Positions 7,805-15,779 of a DNA stretch of 32,239 nt are shown piece after piece. Where the stretch lies: contig QAMI01000062.1 of NCBI GenBank assembly GCA_003150395.1, positions 1 to 32,239 on the forward strand. The letters are read 5' to 3'. Each line of letters opens with the position of its first letter. Positions within the stretch are counted from its first letter, which is position 1. Below the pieces are notes generated by a model. That model did no database searches and had not been told where the DNA came from. It saw only the letters and a program-made list of their open reading frames with translations. This DNA comes from Candidatus Gastranaerophilales bacterium. GTDB lineage: Bacteria; Cyanobacteriota; Vampirovibrionia; Gastranaerophilales; Gastranaerophilaceae. The translations under genes and the position numbers were made by a program.

Positions 7805-8128
7805 TTACAAATGTTTTTCAATATTTTGAATGATAGAAGATTTCGGCATCAAACCGACAAGTCTTTCAACCGCTTTTCCGTTCTTGAAAACAAGAAGGCT
7901 TGGAAGACCGCTGATTGAGTAATTTTTAGCAGTTTCAAGATTATCATCAGTATTCATTTTTACAAATTTAACCTTGTCGCCGAATTCTGTTGCAACTTCG
8001 TCCAAAATCGGACCAAGTTTTCTGCAAGGGCCGCACCATGGCGCCCAAAAGTCAACTACAACAGGTGTTTCTGAATTTAACACTTCCGCTTCGAATGCCG
8101 CATCATTAATATCAACTGCATTTGACAT
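7805..8128 (-). CDS. trxA: thioredoxin
   Basis: Small cytoplasmic dithiol-disulfide oxidoreductase that keeps protein thiols reduced and feeds electrons to ribonucleotide reductase, peroxiredoxins and others, itself reduced by thioredoxin reductase. At 107 residues it has the standard length. Active site WCGPC at 31-35 inside VVVDFWAPWCGPCRK, the buried charged region, NTDDN at 59-63, and the cis-proline loop GLPSLLVFKNG (Pro76) are all intact. ATG 8128 is preceded by GGAG seven bases upstream. It stands alone, divergent from the exonuclease gene across 96 bases, with a very strong terminator behind it. No reductase gene is nearby. Confidence 0.97.
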   Translation of the reverse strand: MSNAVDINDAAFEAEVLNSETPVVVDFWAPWCGPCRKLGPILDEVATEFGDKVKFVKMNTDDNLETAKNYSISGLPSLLVFKNGKAVERLVGLMPKSSIIQNIEKHL

Positions 8129-8224
8129 ATATATCTCCTTTATTTTTTAACTTTTACATGCGCCATTCTAACACAGAAAAAGTTTTTGTGCTATTATCTT
8201 AATAGAATTCAATAGGATAAGATA

Positions 8225-9142
8225 ATGGCAAGAAAAAAGATTATAGAAATAGTTTTGGACACTGAAACTACAGGGCTGGATTACACAAAAGAAAAGATGG
8301 TGGAATTTGCTGCTGTCAGGCTTGAAAACGGTAAAATCAAGGAAGAATTTCAAACTCTCATAAACCCCGAGCAGCACATTAGAAAATCTAGTATTGCAAT
8401 ACATGGAATTACATCAGAAATGGTTGCAGATGCCCCCACCGAAGCTGAAGCAATGCCAAAAATTCTGGAATTTATCGGTGATTATCCGATAGTTGCTCAC
8501 AACGCTATTTTTGATTACACCTTTATAAATGAGGCAAGCATTAGAACAACAGGAAAAGAAATTAAAAATGCACGAGTCGACAGCCAGCAAATGTTTAAAG
8601 AAGTTTATCCTGATTTGGATTCGCACGGGCTTGACGCTCTGACAAAAAAATTCAATGTCGATTTGACAAACCATCACAGAGCAATGGCTGATACAATGGG
8701 GCTTGCGCTATGTTATCCAAAATTGAAAAAATTATATCTGCAAAAATATGATTGGGAAGTTAAGCAGCTTGATAATGTAGAATATCTTTTTGAAAGATTT
8801 TTGAGAATTCAAAATACGATTAACACGCTTCAGTCAGAATTGCAAGATTTAAAATCGGTATTCAAACTGTATTTTGAGCAGGGCGGCCAGCCGATACGCT
8901 CGCAAACCGGCGAAACCCTTGTTTACAATTCAAAACAGTCTTTCGGATATGATTTCCATCAGATAAAAGATGTATTGGAAGAAGTCGGAGCTTTTGATAA
9001 AGCCGTTAAGCTTAACACAGGTTTTGTAGACAGACTTGTCGGCGGCTACAGTCTTGATGAAGACAAGAGAGAGATTATCAAAGAAGCACGTCAGGAATTA
9101 ACAGAAACCAGAAATATTCAGATTATAAAGGCAGGAAAGTAA
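8225..9142 (+). CDS. DnaQ-like DEDDh 3'-5' exonuclease
   Basis: Hydrolyses DNA or RNA from the 3' end with two metal ions. The DEDDh residues are visible: D12 and E14 in IVLDTETTGLD, D97 in AHNAIFDYTF, and H151 and D156 in NHHRAMADT. The exonuclease domain takes residues 1-165. The remaining 140 residues, with a helical stretch (FLRIQNTINTLQSELQDLKSVFKLYF) and a small C-terminal part containing RSQTGETLVYNSKQSFGYD, are unlike PolIII epsilon of Escherichia coli, so I do not assign dnaQ; a proofreading or repair role is possible. AGGA eight bases upstream of ATG supports the start. The MFS gene begins four bases after its stop and probably shares its transcript, though no functional link is evident. 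Confidence 0.87.
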   Translation: MARKKIIEIVLDTETTGLDYTKEKMVEFAAVRLENGKIKEEFQTLINPEQHIRKSSIAIHGITSEMVADAPTEAEAMPKILEFIGDYPIVAHNAIFDYTFINEASIRTTGKEIKNARVDSQQMFKEVYPDLDSHGLDALTKKFNVDLTNHHRAMADTMGLALCYPKLKKLYLQKYDWEVKQLDNVEYLFERFLRIQNTINTLQSELQDLKSVFKLYFEQGGQPIRSQTGETLVYNSKQSFGYDFHQIKDVLEEVGAFDKAVKLNTGFVDRLVGGYSLDEDKREIIKEARQELTETRNIQIIKAGK

Positions 9143-9145
9143 ATT

Positions 9146-10537
9146 ATGTTAAAAAAACTAGCTGATTTTTTTAAAGAGCCTCCGGTAAAAGAGACAATCC
9201 AGGATGCTAATGAAGTTAAAAAGATGTATTCTCACTGGCGTTTGAGAATTTTTTATGCATGTTTTATAGGATATACGATATTTTATCTATGCAAAAAGAA
9301 TATTGCAGTAGCACTGCCGGGTTTGAGCGCAGAATACGGTTATTCTAACACCGAACTCGGTCTTTTGGGAAGTTCACTCTATTTGACATACGGAATAGGA
9401 AAATTTGTAAACGGTGTAATTGCCGACAGAGCAGATGTAAGGAAATTTCTCCCGACAGCATTGATTATGACAGCAATTGCAAACCTTTGTTTTGGGTTGT
9501 CTGCTGTTTTCATAACCCCGGGTCAGGTATCTTTCTTTGGATTGCCGACAACAACAATTCTTTTATGGCTGTTCGTATTTTTCTGGGGCGCAAGCGGCTG
9601 GTTCCAGTCAGCAGGCTTTCCGGCAGTTGCAAAAAGTTTGACTTACTGGTATTCAAACTCCGAACGCGGAACAAAATGGTCATTATGGTCTTGTTCACAT
9701 CAAGTTGGAACATTTTTAAGCGTAATCGTTTCAGGATTTTTGGTTGCACATTTCGGCTGGAAAATGGCGTTTTTCGTTCCGGGCACAATCGCCATTATTG
9801 TTGCAATATGGCTTTTTGACAGATTAAGAGACAGACCGCAATCATTAGGCCTTCCTGATATTGAAACTTACAATGATGAACCTTCCGCCCAAAAAACTAA
9901 TTGCGAAGAAGACAACAGGACTTATGTTGAAATCTTCAAACAAAATATTTTATTCAACAAAACAATCTGGCTTTTGGCAATTGCCTATATTTTTGTTTAC
10001 ATAATCAGATTTGGCGCAGAAGACTGGATGATAAAATATCTAAGTGAATCAAAAGGAAATACTCTTGAACTTGCGGCAATGAAATTAAGTTCTTTACCGC
10101 TTGTCGGAATTGCAGGAACAATTTGTGCAGGATTAATTTCCGATAAAATTTTTAAAGGACAGCGTGCACCGGTAAATCTTATTTATCTTTTTGGTGTCGT
10201 AGCGTGTTTGGTACTTCTAAAATTTAATACAATTAGCAATATTGATTTCGTATTAATCGGACTTTTAGGCGCATTCACATACGGGCCGCAAATGATGATT
10301 GGCGGACTTTGCGCGGTTGAATCCAGTTCCAAAAAAGTTGCCTCAGCCGCAACCGGATTTACAGGAACTTTTGGATATGTCGGGGCGGTTTTATCATCAA
10401 CCGGTACAGGCTTTATGGTTGATAAATTCGGGTGGAACGGCGCTATTGTATTCTGGGTAATCTCGGCAGTAATTTGTATTGGAATTTGTACAATCCTAAT
10501 GCTGGATGAGAAAAAGAAAAAACAGAAAAATGCTTAA
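9146..10537 (+). CDS. MFS transporter, organophosphate:phosphate antiporter (GlpT/UhpT) family
   Basis: A 12-helix inner-membrane transporter of 463 residues. The start of helix 1 and its loop, WRLRIFYACFIGYTIFYLCKKN followed by LPGLSAEYGYSNTELGLLGSS, is the hallmark of the OPA family (GlpT: glycerol-3-phosphate; UhpT: hexose-6-phosphate; PgtP: phosphoglycerates). LYLTYGIGKFVNGVIADRADVR is the MFS loop 2-3 motif. The two halves are separated by a polar stretch (about 225-265). Which organophosphate it exchanges cannot be told from sequence; a plsY gene for glycerol-3-phosphate use lies further on but is not linked. It directly follows the exonuclease gene with AGGAAAG as ribosome binding site and ends at a strong bidirectional terminator. 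Confidence 0.88.
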   Translation: MLKKLADFFKEPPVKETIQDANEVKKMYSHWRLRIFYACFIGYTIFYLCKKNIAVALPGLSAEYGYSNTELGLLGSSLYLTYGIGKFVNGVIADRADVRKFLPTALIMTAIANLCFGLSAVFITPGQVSFFGLPTTTILLWLFVFFWGASGWFQSAGFPAVAKSLTYWYSNSERGTKWSLWSCSHQVGTFLSVIVSGFLVAHFGWKMAFFVPGTIAIIVAIWLFDRLRDRPQSLGLPDIETYNDEPSAQKTNCEEDNRTYVEIFKQNILFNKTIWLLAIAYIFVYIIRFGAEDWMIKYLSESKGNTLELAAMKLSSLPLVGIAGTICAGLISDKIFKGQRAPVNLIYLFGVVACLVLLKFNTISNIDFVLIGLLGAFTYGPQMMIGGLCAVESSSKKVASAATGFTGTFGYVGAVLSSTGTGFMVDKFGWNGAIVFWVISAVICIGICTILMLDEKKKKQKNA

Positions 10538-10540
10538 TAT

Positions 10541-10570
10541 AAAAATCCCGTTTAGCAAAACGGGATTTTT
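10541..10570. terminator. bidirectional terminator between MFS gene and YbaK gene
   Basis: A 13-base-pair stem AAAAATCCCGTTT / AAACGGGATTTTT with a four-base loop has T-runs on both strands and lies between two convergent genes, so it can stop transcription from both sides. Confidence 0.9.
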
Positions 10571-10589
10571 TATGCAAAATATTCAGGAA

Positions 10590-11063
10590 TTATTCTGGAA
10601 GTTTTGACACTTCAACCCAATCAATGCTTCCGGATAATTCAAAAAGTTCATCGGGAGTTAATTCAATTGCTGAATTTGAACTTCCGCATGCCGGAAAAAC
10701 AGTTGAGAAACGTTTCAAAGATTCATCACAAAAAACCTTCACACAATTATTTTCAATCCCGAAAGGACAAACTCCGCCGATTTTATGTCCGGTAAATTCA
10801 ACAACTTCGTCAGGCGTAAGCATTTTGGCTTTCAGCCCAAAGGTTTGGCGGAATTTTTTGTTGTCAATTCTTGCATCACCTGCCGCGCAAACTAAAATAC
10901 ACCCGCTATCAGTTTTAAAAGAAAGTGTTTTACAAATTCTTGCACCGTCAGTGTTTAAAGCCTTGGCTGCAAGTTCAACAGTCGCGCTTGATACTGGAAA
11001 TTCCAAAATATCACCTTCACGTCCGAAATTTTTAAAATATTCTTTTACTTTTTCAATACTCAT
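10590..11063 (-). CDS. YbaK/ProX-type aminoacyl-tRNA deacylase domain protein
   Basis: Stand-alone editing-domain proteins of this family hydrolyse mischarged tRNAs, such as Cys-tRNA(Pro) or Ala-tRNA(Pro), in the cytoplasm. The 157 residues show the catalytic-lysine segment ARICKTLSFK (Lys45), LVCAAGDARID, the KMLTPDEVVEFTGHKIGGVCPFG loop with its conserved GG.xPFG, and the C-terminal VFPACGSSNSAIELTPDEL with the GS.x motif. It resembles the YbaK/EbsC side of the family more than the INS domain of ProRS, but I cannot fix the exact tRNA. A histidine kinase gene lies 15 bases upstream on the same strand, so both probably form one transcript, ending at the bidirectional terminator. An AAGGAG site lies just before the ATG. 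Confidence 0.88.
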   Translation of the reverse strand: MSIEKVKEYFKNFGREGDILEFPVSSATVELAAKALNTDGARICKTLSFKTDSGCILVCAAGDARIDNKKFRQTFGLKAKMLTPDEVVEFTGHKIGGVCPFGIENNCVKVFCDESLKRFSTVFPACGSSNSAIELTPDELFELSGSIDWVEVSKLPE

Positions 11064-11078
11064 TCAAAACTCCTTGCA

Positions 11079-12275
11079 TTAATAATATACATCCGTTTCA
11101 TAATCTTCATAATAACCATATTGTGGAAGGCTGAACCAAAATGTGCTGCCGGAATTCAATCTTGACTTAAAACCTATGTCTCCATGGTGCGCATTTGTAA
11201 TAACTTTGCACAGTGCAAGCCCGACACCTGAACCTTGCTGGCGTTTCAGTTTATCCCGGTTTACCTGTGAGAAAAAGTTGAAGATTTTCTCGTAATCCTT
11301 TTTTCTTATCCCGTCGCCTGAGTCTTTAATTTCAAAAATATAATTTTTATTTTCATCAACATAAGCTACAACAACAATTTTTCCATCAGGTTTATTAAAT
11401 TTCAAAGCGTTTGAAATCAGATTGTAAATAAGCTGTTTAAACCGCTTCAAATCCGCAGTTAATTCGACATCCATCAATGTATAACTGAAATTAACATTCT
11501 TCTCTTTTATCACTTCATCAAAACTGTAAATAATATCCTTGATTACCTCCATCGGCCTGAAGGTTTCATATTTAAGCTCCATCGGTCTGAATTCAGAACG
11601 TGCCATATCAAGAATATCCTGAATTAAACTTAATAAAAATCTTGAACTTTTTGAAATATTATCAACATATTTATAATTATTGCTTCCAACAAGTTCGGAT
11701 TTAAGCATGTCAGAAAATCCTATTATTGAATTCAACGGGGTTTTGTATTCGTGAGAAATACTTGCCAAAAACTGAATTTTCTCACGGTTTGTTCTATCAA
11801 GTTCATCCTGTAAGTACAGAACGTCAACTCTTGAATTTATGCTCTCAATTAAAATATCAAAAAGTGCCAGTTTATTTGTATTAAATTTCTTATGACGATT
11901 GACAACCGCCGCAAAACCTAAAATAATATTTTTGTAAAAAATCGGCTCAACCAGAAGGCGATGCGTTGACATTGAATTGAAATATGTAATGATATCGTCA
12001 TTATCGTACTTGTTTGTCAGCAAATCAACCCCGACGCGTGCAACTTTTTCAATCCATTGAATTGTTTGTGAATTATTTTTTTGCGATTGAGAAAACGAAA
12101 ACTGTTTCACATAAATTTTATTGGTGATATTACTCATCAAACAAAAGCAAGCTGCTCCGGCACCGGTTAATTCAAGAATTTCATCAGAAACAAACTTTGC
12201 AAGTTCTTTAATCGAAGAAATTGTATTAAGTTTCTTCAAAAATATGACAATATTTTTTTCATTGGAAATATTCAT
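11079..12275 (-). CDS. soluble GAF-domain sensor histidine kinase
   Basis: Two-component kinase: autophosphorylates a histidine and passes phosphate to a response regulator. Residues 15-150 form a GAF-like sensor domain; 150-170 is a coiled coil; HisKA has SISHEYKTPLNSIIGFSDML (His175); the ATPase domain has N box NLISNALKF (about 285-293), G1 DSGDGI (318-323) and G2 GSGVGLALCKVI (348-359), ending FWFSLPQ. No membrane helix or signal peptide is visible, so the stimulus should be cytoplasmic (ligand, redox or membrane-associated). No regulator gene adjoins; the nearest is the atypical one at 16274. ATG 12275 lacks a ribosome binding site and sits seven bases past a palindromic TATAATTATA, so the mRNA may be leaderless. 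It diverges from gmk with 14 bases between the start codons. Confidence 0.92.
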   Translation of the reverse strand: MNISNEKNIVIFLKKLNTISSIKELAKFVSDEILELTGAGAACFCLMSNITNKIYVKQFSFSQSQKNNSQTIQWIEKVARVGVDLLTNKYDNDDIITYFNSMSTHRLLVEPIFYKNIILGFAAVVNRHKKFNTNKLALFDILIESINSRVDVLYLQDELDRTNREKIQFLASISHEYKTPLNSIIGFSDMLKSELVGSNNYKYVDNISKSSRFLLSLIQDILDMARSEFRPMELKYETFRPMEVIKDIIYSFDEVIKEKNVNFSYTLMDVELTADLKRFKQLIYNLISNALKFNKPDGKIVVVAYVDENKNYIFEIKDSGDGIRKKDYEKIFNFFSQVNRDKLKRQQGSGVGLALCKVITNAHHGDIGFKSRLNSGSTFWFSLPQYGYYEDYETDVYY

Positions 12276-12277
12276 TG

Positions 12278-12287
12278 TATAATTATA
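12278..12287. promoter_or_regulatory. symmetric bidirectional -10 element for kinase gene and gmk
   Basis: TATAATTATA is a perfect palindrome and gives a consensus TATAAT on each strand (12278-12283 plus, 12287-12282 minus). Seven bases past the box, the normal start distance, lies exactly the A of ATG on both sides (12290 plus, 12275 minus). No Shine-Dalgarno element is seen on either side. The -35 regions are poor matches. Confidence 0.5.
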
Positions 12288-12289
12288 AT

Positions 12290-12853
12290 ATGAACAAAAA
12301 ATTGTTTGTATTGTCCGGCTCCTCAGGAGTCGGCAAAGGAACCGTTTTAAAAGGATTTTTAGACAAAAATCCGAATTTTATGCTTTCAATCTCATGCACG
12401 ACCCGCAAACCCAGACAGGGCGAAGTTGACGGCATCAATTACTTTTTCATTTCAAAAGACGATTTCAAAAACTGCATAGAAAATGACAAATTCCTCGAAT
12501 GGGCAGAATTCGCCGGAAATTTTTACGGCACAAAGAAAAAATACATTAACCAATGCCTTCAGGAGGGAAAAGACATAATTCTTGAAATTGACACCCAAGG
12601 GGCATTGCAGGTAAAAAAACAAATGCCAGAAGCAGTTTTAATTTTCATCTGCCCGCCATCATACGAAACCCTTGAAAGCCGTCTGAGAGGCCGTCATACA
12701 GAAGATGAAGCCACAATTCAAAAGCGGCTTGAGCAGGTTAAAGTTGAACTTGAACGCGCTGAAAAATTTGATTACAAAATCGTAAACGATAACCTTGAAG
12801 ATGCAATTAATGAACTTTCAAGAGTTATCTCCGGAGAAATGAAAAATGCTTAG
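12290..12853 (+). CDS. gmk: guanylate kinase
   Basis: Phosphorylates GMP to GDP with ATP, an essential step in GTP and dGTP supply and in recycling of (p)ppGpp-related nucleotides. Of 187 residues from ATG 12290, SGSSGVGKGT (9-18) is the P-loop; SCTTRKPRQGEVDGINYFF holds the GMP-binding Arg/Ser residues; FLEWAEFAGNFYGT the Glu and Tyr contacts; ILEIDTQGALQVK the Walker B strand; and SRLRGRHTEDEATIQKRL the lid arginines. The frame extends to a TTG at 12275, but the ATG five codons on matches family length. It overlaps coaBC by eight bases and forms an operon with coaBC and the Nif3-like gene. The rpoZ gene often found between gmk and coaBC is absent. Confidence 0.97.
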   Translation: MNKKLFVLSGSSGVGKGTVLKGFLDKNPNFMLSISCTTRKPRQGEVDGINYFFISKDDFKNCIENDKFLEWAEFAGNFYGTKKKYINQCLQEGKDIILEIDTQGALQVKKQMPEAVLIFICPPSYETLESRLRGRHTEDEATIQKRLEQVKVELERAEKFDYKIVNDNLEDAINELSRVISGEMKNA

Positions 12854-14024
12854 CGGAAAACATGTTTTAATCGGAATTACCGGCGGAATTGCCGCGTACA
12901 AGATTTGCGAGCTTATCAGAATGTACAAACGCGCTAATGCAGATGTAAAAGTTGTTTGCACCCCAAATGCGCTAAATTTTGTATCAGTCTTAACGCTTCA
13001 ATGTCTCACCCAAAACAATGTTGCGGTTGAAGAATTCACCATCGGGGATTTTAAACCTGAACATATCTCTTACGCTGATGAAGCCGATATTTTCGTAATT
13101 GCGCCTGCAACAGCAAATACAATCGGAAAAATCGCCAACGGAATTTGCGACAATCTTTTGACCTCAATCCTTGCTGCATTTACAAAACCCGTTATTATTG
13201 CGCCTGCGATGAATTCAAACATGTGGAACAATCCTTTTATTCAGGAAAATTTGACAAAATTAACTTCTCGCGGCTTTATAAATGTTGCCCCGGAAACAGG
13301 ATTTCTTGCATGCGGCGTGAACGGCGAAGGAAGGCTTGCCTCGCTCGATAAAATATTTGAAAAAACAGTTGAAATTTTGAACGGAAAAGAAAAACAGCTT
13401 AAAGGAAAAAAAGTTGTAGTCACAGCAGGTGGAACAATCGAAGAAATTGACCCGGTGCGTTTTATTTCAAATTATTCCTCTGGTAAAATGGGCTTTGCTC
13501 TTGCGGATGAGGCTTATGAACGCGGGGCAGATGTTGTGTTGATTACTACAAAAAATGTTGAAAAACCTTACAAAGTTATAAAAGTTAAGTCTGCAATGGA
13601 TATGCAAAACGCAGTAAATTTGGAATTTGACGATTGCGACTGTGTTATAATGGCTGCGGCAGTTGCAGACTACCGCGCAAAAAAAATTGCACCAAACAAA
13701 ATGAAGAAAACATCCAAAAATGAAATATCAATAGAATTGGTAAAAAATCCTGATATTTTAAAGGACTTATGCAGCCGAAAAACGCATCAAATCGTCGTAG
13801 GTTTCTGTGCTGAAAGTGAAGATTTGTACGAAAACGCCAAGAAAAAAATGGGCGCAAAAGGCTGTGATTTTCTTGTTGCAAATGATATTTCACGAAAAGA
13901 CATCGGATTTTCAAGCGATTACAACGAAGTAGTCATTTTTGATAAAAATCTTGATATGAAAATTATAAACAAATGCAGCAAAAAAGAAGTTGCCCAAAAA
14001 ACATTTGAGGCAATTTATGGATAA
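12846..14024 (+). CDS. coaBC: bifunctional phosphopantothenoylcysteine decarboxylase / phosphopantothenate-cysteine ligase
   Basis: Performs two successive steps of coenzyme A synthesis: the CoaB half couples 4'-phosphopantothenate to cysteine using CTP, and the FMN-dependent CoaC half decarboxylates the product. The CoaC half (1-185) has the flavin loop IGITGGIAAYK, the HISYADEADIFVIAPATANTIGK-region with its catalytic His, the substrate motif PAMNSNMW and GFLACGVNGEGRL with the catalytic Cys. The CoaB half (190-392) has VVVTAGGTIEEIDPVRFISN and NYSSGKMGFALA, then AAVADYR and a lysine-rich substrate loop IAPNKMKK, and ends VANDISRKDIGFSSDYNEV. Length 392 is typical. It overlaps gmk upstream and the Nif3-like gene downstream by eight bases each, so translation is probably coupled. 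Confidence 0.97.
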   Translation: MLSGKHVLIGITGGIAAYKICELIRMYKRANADVKVVCTPNALNFVSVLTLQCLTQNNVAVEEFTIGDFKPEHISYADEADIFVIAPATANTIGKIANGICDNLLTSILAAFTKPVIIAPAMNSNMWNNPFIQENLTKLTSRGFINVAPETGFLACGVNGEGRLASLDKIFEKTVEILNGKEKQLKGKKVVVTAGGTIEEIDPVRFISNYSSGKMGFALADEAYERGADVVLITTKNVEKPYKVIKVKSAMDMQNAVNLEFDDCDCVIMAAAVADYRAKKIAPNKMKKTSKNEISIELVKNPDILKDLCSRKTHQIVVGFCAESEDLYENAKKKMGAKGCDFLVANDISRKDIGFSSDYNEVVIFDKNLDMKIINKCSKKEVAQKTFEAIYG

Positions 14025-14700
14025 ATATGAAATTATCCGAAAATTTGAAGATTTTGCACCGCTGGAACTTGCCGAAAGCTGGGATTGTTCCGGTTGGCTG
14101 GTCAAAACGCCACAACAGAATGTTAAACGGATTATGCTTTGTCTTACCGTCACCGCTGATATAATAAAACAGGCACGTGAAAAAAAATGTGATATGATAA
14201 TTTCTCACCACCCTTTTTTTTCTGTGCCTTTAGCCTGGAAAGACCTTGATATTTATTGCGCACACACAAATTTGGATTTGGCAGAAGGCGGAACAACCGA
14301 CACTCTGATAAAAGCGCTTGATTTAAAAAAAACAGAACAAAACGGTTTTATCAGATATGTTTGTTTGCCTGAAGGAATTTCGGTTGGCGATTTTACGCAA
14401 AAATTATCGAAAATTTCGCCGAATTTGAGATATGCAAACAACAAAAATGAAGCGGCAATAAAAAAAATAGGATTTTGTGCCGGCAGCGGAGCAGAATTTC
14501 TTCAGGAAGCTTTTGAAAACGGGGCAGATGCGTTTGTAACAGGCGATGTAAAATTTCATACCGCAGTTGAAAGTCCAATTGTGCTATTTGATATAGGGCA
14601 TTTTGAAAGCGAAATTTTAATTCTTGATGTTTTTGAAAAACTTCTTGACAATCGCGTTGAAATATTAAGAGCCGAAGAACAAAGTCCGTTTATATATTAA
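14017..14700 (+). CDS. Nif3/YbgI-like dinuclear metal-centre protein
   Basis: Nif3-family proteins (annotated as GTP cyclohydrolase I type 2) form hexameric toroids with a two-metal site; the true substrate is unclear. Ligand motifs are present: ISHHPFF (His64-His65), AHTNLDLAEGGTTDTL (His83, Asp87), GDVKFH (176-181) and DIGHFESE (His195, Glu199). From ATG 14017 the protein has 227 residues, somewhat short, because it lacks the PII-like insertion of long forms. This start overlaps the coaBC stop by eight bases; the longer frame beginning at 13990 would read 27 bases inside coaBC without a ribosome binding site. The third gene of the gmk-coaBC operon. It converges on the prepilin at 14711 with ten bases between and no terminator. 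Confidence 0.9.
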   Translation: MDKYEIIRKFEDFAPLELAESWDCSGWLVKTPQQNVKRIMLCLTVTADIIKQAREKKCDMIISHHPFFSVPLAWKDLDIYCAHTNLDLAEGGTTDTLIKALDLKKTEQNGFIRYVCLPEGISVGDFTQKLSKISPNLRYANNKNEAAIKKIGFCAGSGAEFLQEAFENGADAFVTGDVKFHTAVESPIVLFDIGHFESEILILDVFEKLLDNRVEILRAEEQSPFIY

Positions 14701-14710
14701 ACTTCTGAAA

Positions 14711-15397
14711 TTATTTTGGCAGGTTTTTAAAATAATCTTTATCATTCAATGCATTGTAAGTACAACCTGCACCATTCATACTATTAGAAGAAGATGCCGA
14801 ACAATACGCACCGTTCTGATTATAATATTTTGTCCCTTCAACACCCATAGGAAGCAATCTGCCCTCATTATCAATCTGAAACATAAACAAATCCTGTCCA
14901 AGCCTGTTTGGATTTTTGTTGTAGCCGTTTACATCAACCGAAATAAATAATGGCGACGAGGCACCAACCATATTTTCCAGCAAAATAAGAGTTCCATCAT
15001 TAAGAACAAACTGACCGTCATCAAATTCCTGAAGACTCATAAGACGCTTGCCATTAAAGATTTTGTAAACCGTTGAATTGTTTTCATTATCAACTCCATA
15101 ATTAGGAATACAGGCCGATGGATCAAAAGAGCCTGTCCCGCAATCTTTTACAGAGTGAAGATTTTTCATAAGTATTGGTTTAATTTTAATACTTTCACCG
15201 GCTTTAAGAGGTTCTCCATTTTCAGCCCTGTACATTTCTAGAGCTTGCGAAATTACACTGTAAGATTTTTTTAAGCCGGCTTCAAGCTGTTTGTTACGCG
15301 AATTAGTAATAACAGATGGCAAAGTCATTGCAGCGACTATTCCAATTATACTCAGAGTTATTAAAACCTCAGCAAGAGTAAAGCCTACATATTTCAT
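14711..15397 (-). CDS. type IV prepilin / pseudopilin-like protein
   Basis: A secreted filament or pseudopilus subunit. It has a short class-III-type leader MKYVG followed by FTLAEVLITLSIIGIVAAMT, with cleavage by prepilin peptidase expected at G|F, methylation of Phe+1 and the invariant Glu+5. The body contains VDVNGYNKNPNRLGQDLFMF, also seen in the poly-G prepilin at 1671-2405; the N-terminal helices match except for a few residues while codons differ, so they are old paralogues. Several cysteines in the C-terminal half may form disulfides. AAGGAGG lies five bases before ATG 15397, a very strong site, and a good promoter lies upstream. No assembly genes (pilB, pilC, pilD, pilQ) are in the window, so its machine is encoded elsewhere. 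Confidence 0.88.
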   Translation of the reverse strand: MKYVGFTLAEVLITLSIIGIVAAMTLPSVITNSRNKQLEAGLKKSYSVISQALEMYRAENGEPLKAGESIKIKPILMKNLHSVKDCGTGSFDPSACIPNYGVDNENNSTVYKIFNGKRLMSLQEFDDGQFVLNDGTLILLENMVGASSPLFISVDVNGYNKNPNRLGQDLFMFQIDNEGRLLPMGVEGTKYYNQNGAYCSASSSNSMNGAGCTYNALNDKDYFKNLPK

Positions 15398-15421
15398 ACA
15401 TGCCTCCTTTAATTAATTATA

Positions 15422-15450
15422 ATAATATACTAAATAATTATTATTGTAAA
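15422..15450 (-). promoter_or_regulatory. promoter of the 228-residue prepilin
   Basis: On the minus strand TTTACA and TATTAT are spaced by 17 bases, about 25 bases before the start codon of the prepilin gene. The overlapping AT-rich sequence offers a second TATAAT six bases on. Confidence 0.5.
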
Positions 15451-15454
15451 CATT

Positions 15455-15484
15455 TTGACCACAAAAATCTCTTTTCTGTATATA
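15455..15484 (+). promoter_or_regulatory. promoter of the XRE regulator
   Basis: TTGACC and TATATA with an 18-base spacer; transcription would begin near 15491, leaving a leader of under 20 bases before ATG 15509. It lies back to back with the prepilin promoter, five bases between the -35 boxes. Confidence 0.5.
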
Positions 15485-15508
15485 TAGAATCTTATAAAAT
15501 AAATAAAT

Positions 15509-15727
15509 ATGGAAAAAAATTTTGGGTATATATTAGGTTCAAATATCCGTGCAGAAAGGCTCCGACGGCATTACACACAAGACAAACTTGCAGAAATGCT
15601 TGATATGAGTATTAATTATGTAGGCAAGCTTGAACGTGGCGTAATCATACCAAGCGCACAGGTGATTTTTAGACTCTCTAAAATTTTACGAGTAGATATA
15701 AACGATTTTTTCAAGGAAATTGAATAA
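15509..15727 (+). CDS. small XRE-family helix-turn-helix regulator
   Basis: A 72-residue single-domain DNA-binding protein, about the size of the minimal lambda Cro/C.-type regulators. The HTH runs through NIRAERLRRHYTQDKLAEML and DMSINYVGKLERGVIIPSA: helix 2 (TQDKLAEML) and recognition helix 3 (SINYVGKLERG) with the typical IP...L ending. Helices 4-5 (AQVIFRLSKILRVDINDFF) make the usual dimer surface. No ribosome binding site is clear in front of the ATG. It diverges from the prepilin gene and its promoter abuts the prepilin promoter, so it could control both; this is inference from position. The methyltransferase is far away, so it is probably not a restriction-modification C protein. Confidence 0.88.
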   Translation: MEKNFGYILGSNIRAERLRRHYTQDKLAEMLDMSINYVGKLERGVIIPSAQVIFRLSKILRVDINDFFKEIE

Positions 15728-15733
15728 GAAATA

Positions 15734-15761
15734 TTGACAAAAGATATTTACCATATAGAAT
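15734..15761 (+). promoter_or_regulatory. promoter of tRNA-Gln
   Basis: A consensus TTGACA at 15734-15739 and TAGAAT at 15756-15761 with 16 bases between, ending 18 bases before the mature tRNA 5' end. It is the best promoter match in the window. Confidence 0.7.
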
Positions 15762-15779
15762 AATAAACGTAGCTTGTAA

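Noticed and set aside
8225..9142. Assignment as the replicative proofreading subunit dnaQ
   Set aside because: The C-terminal 140 residues do not resemble the polymerase-binding tail of epsilon, and many DEDDh exonucleases have other roles.
10624..11082. 152-residue open frame on the plus strand
   Set aside because: Exactly opposite the YbaK-family gene, whose minus-strand product has clear conserved motifs.
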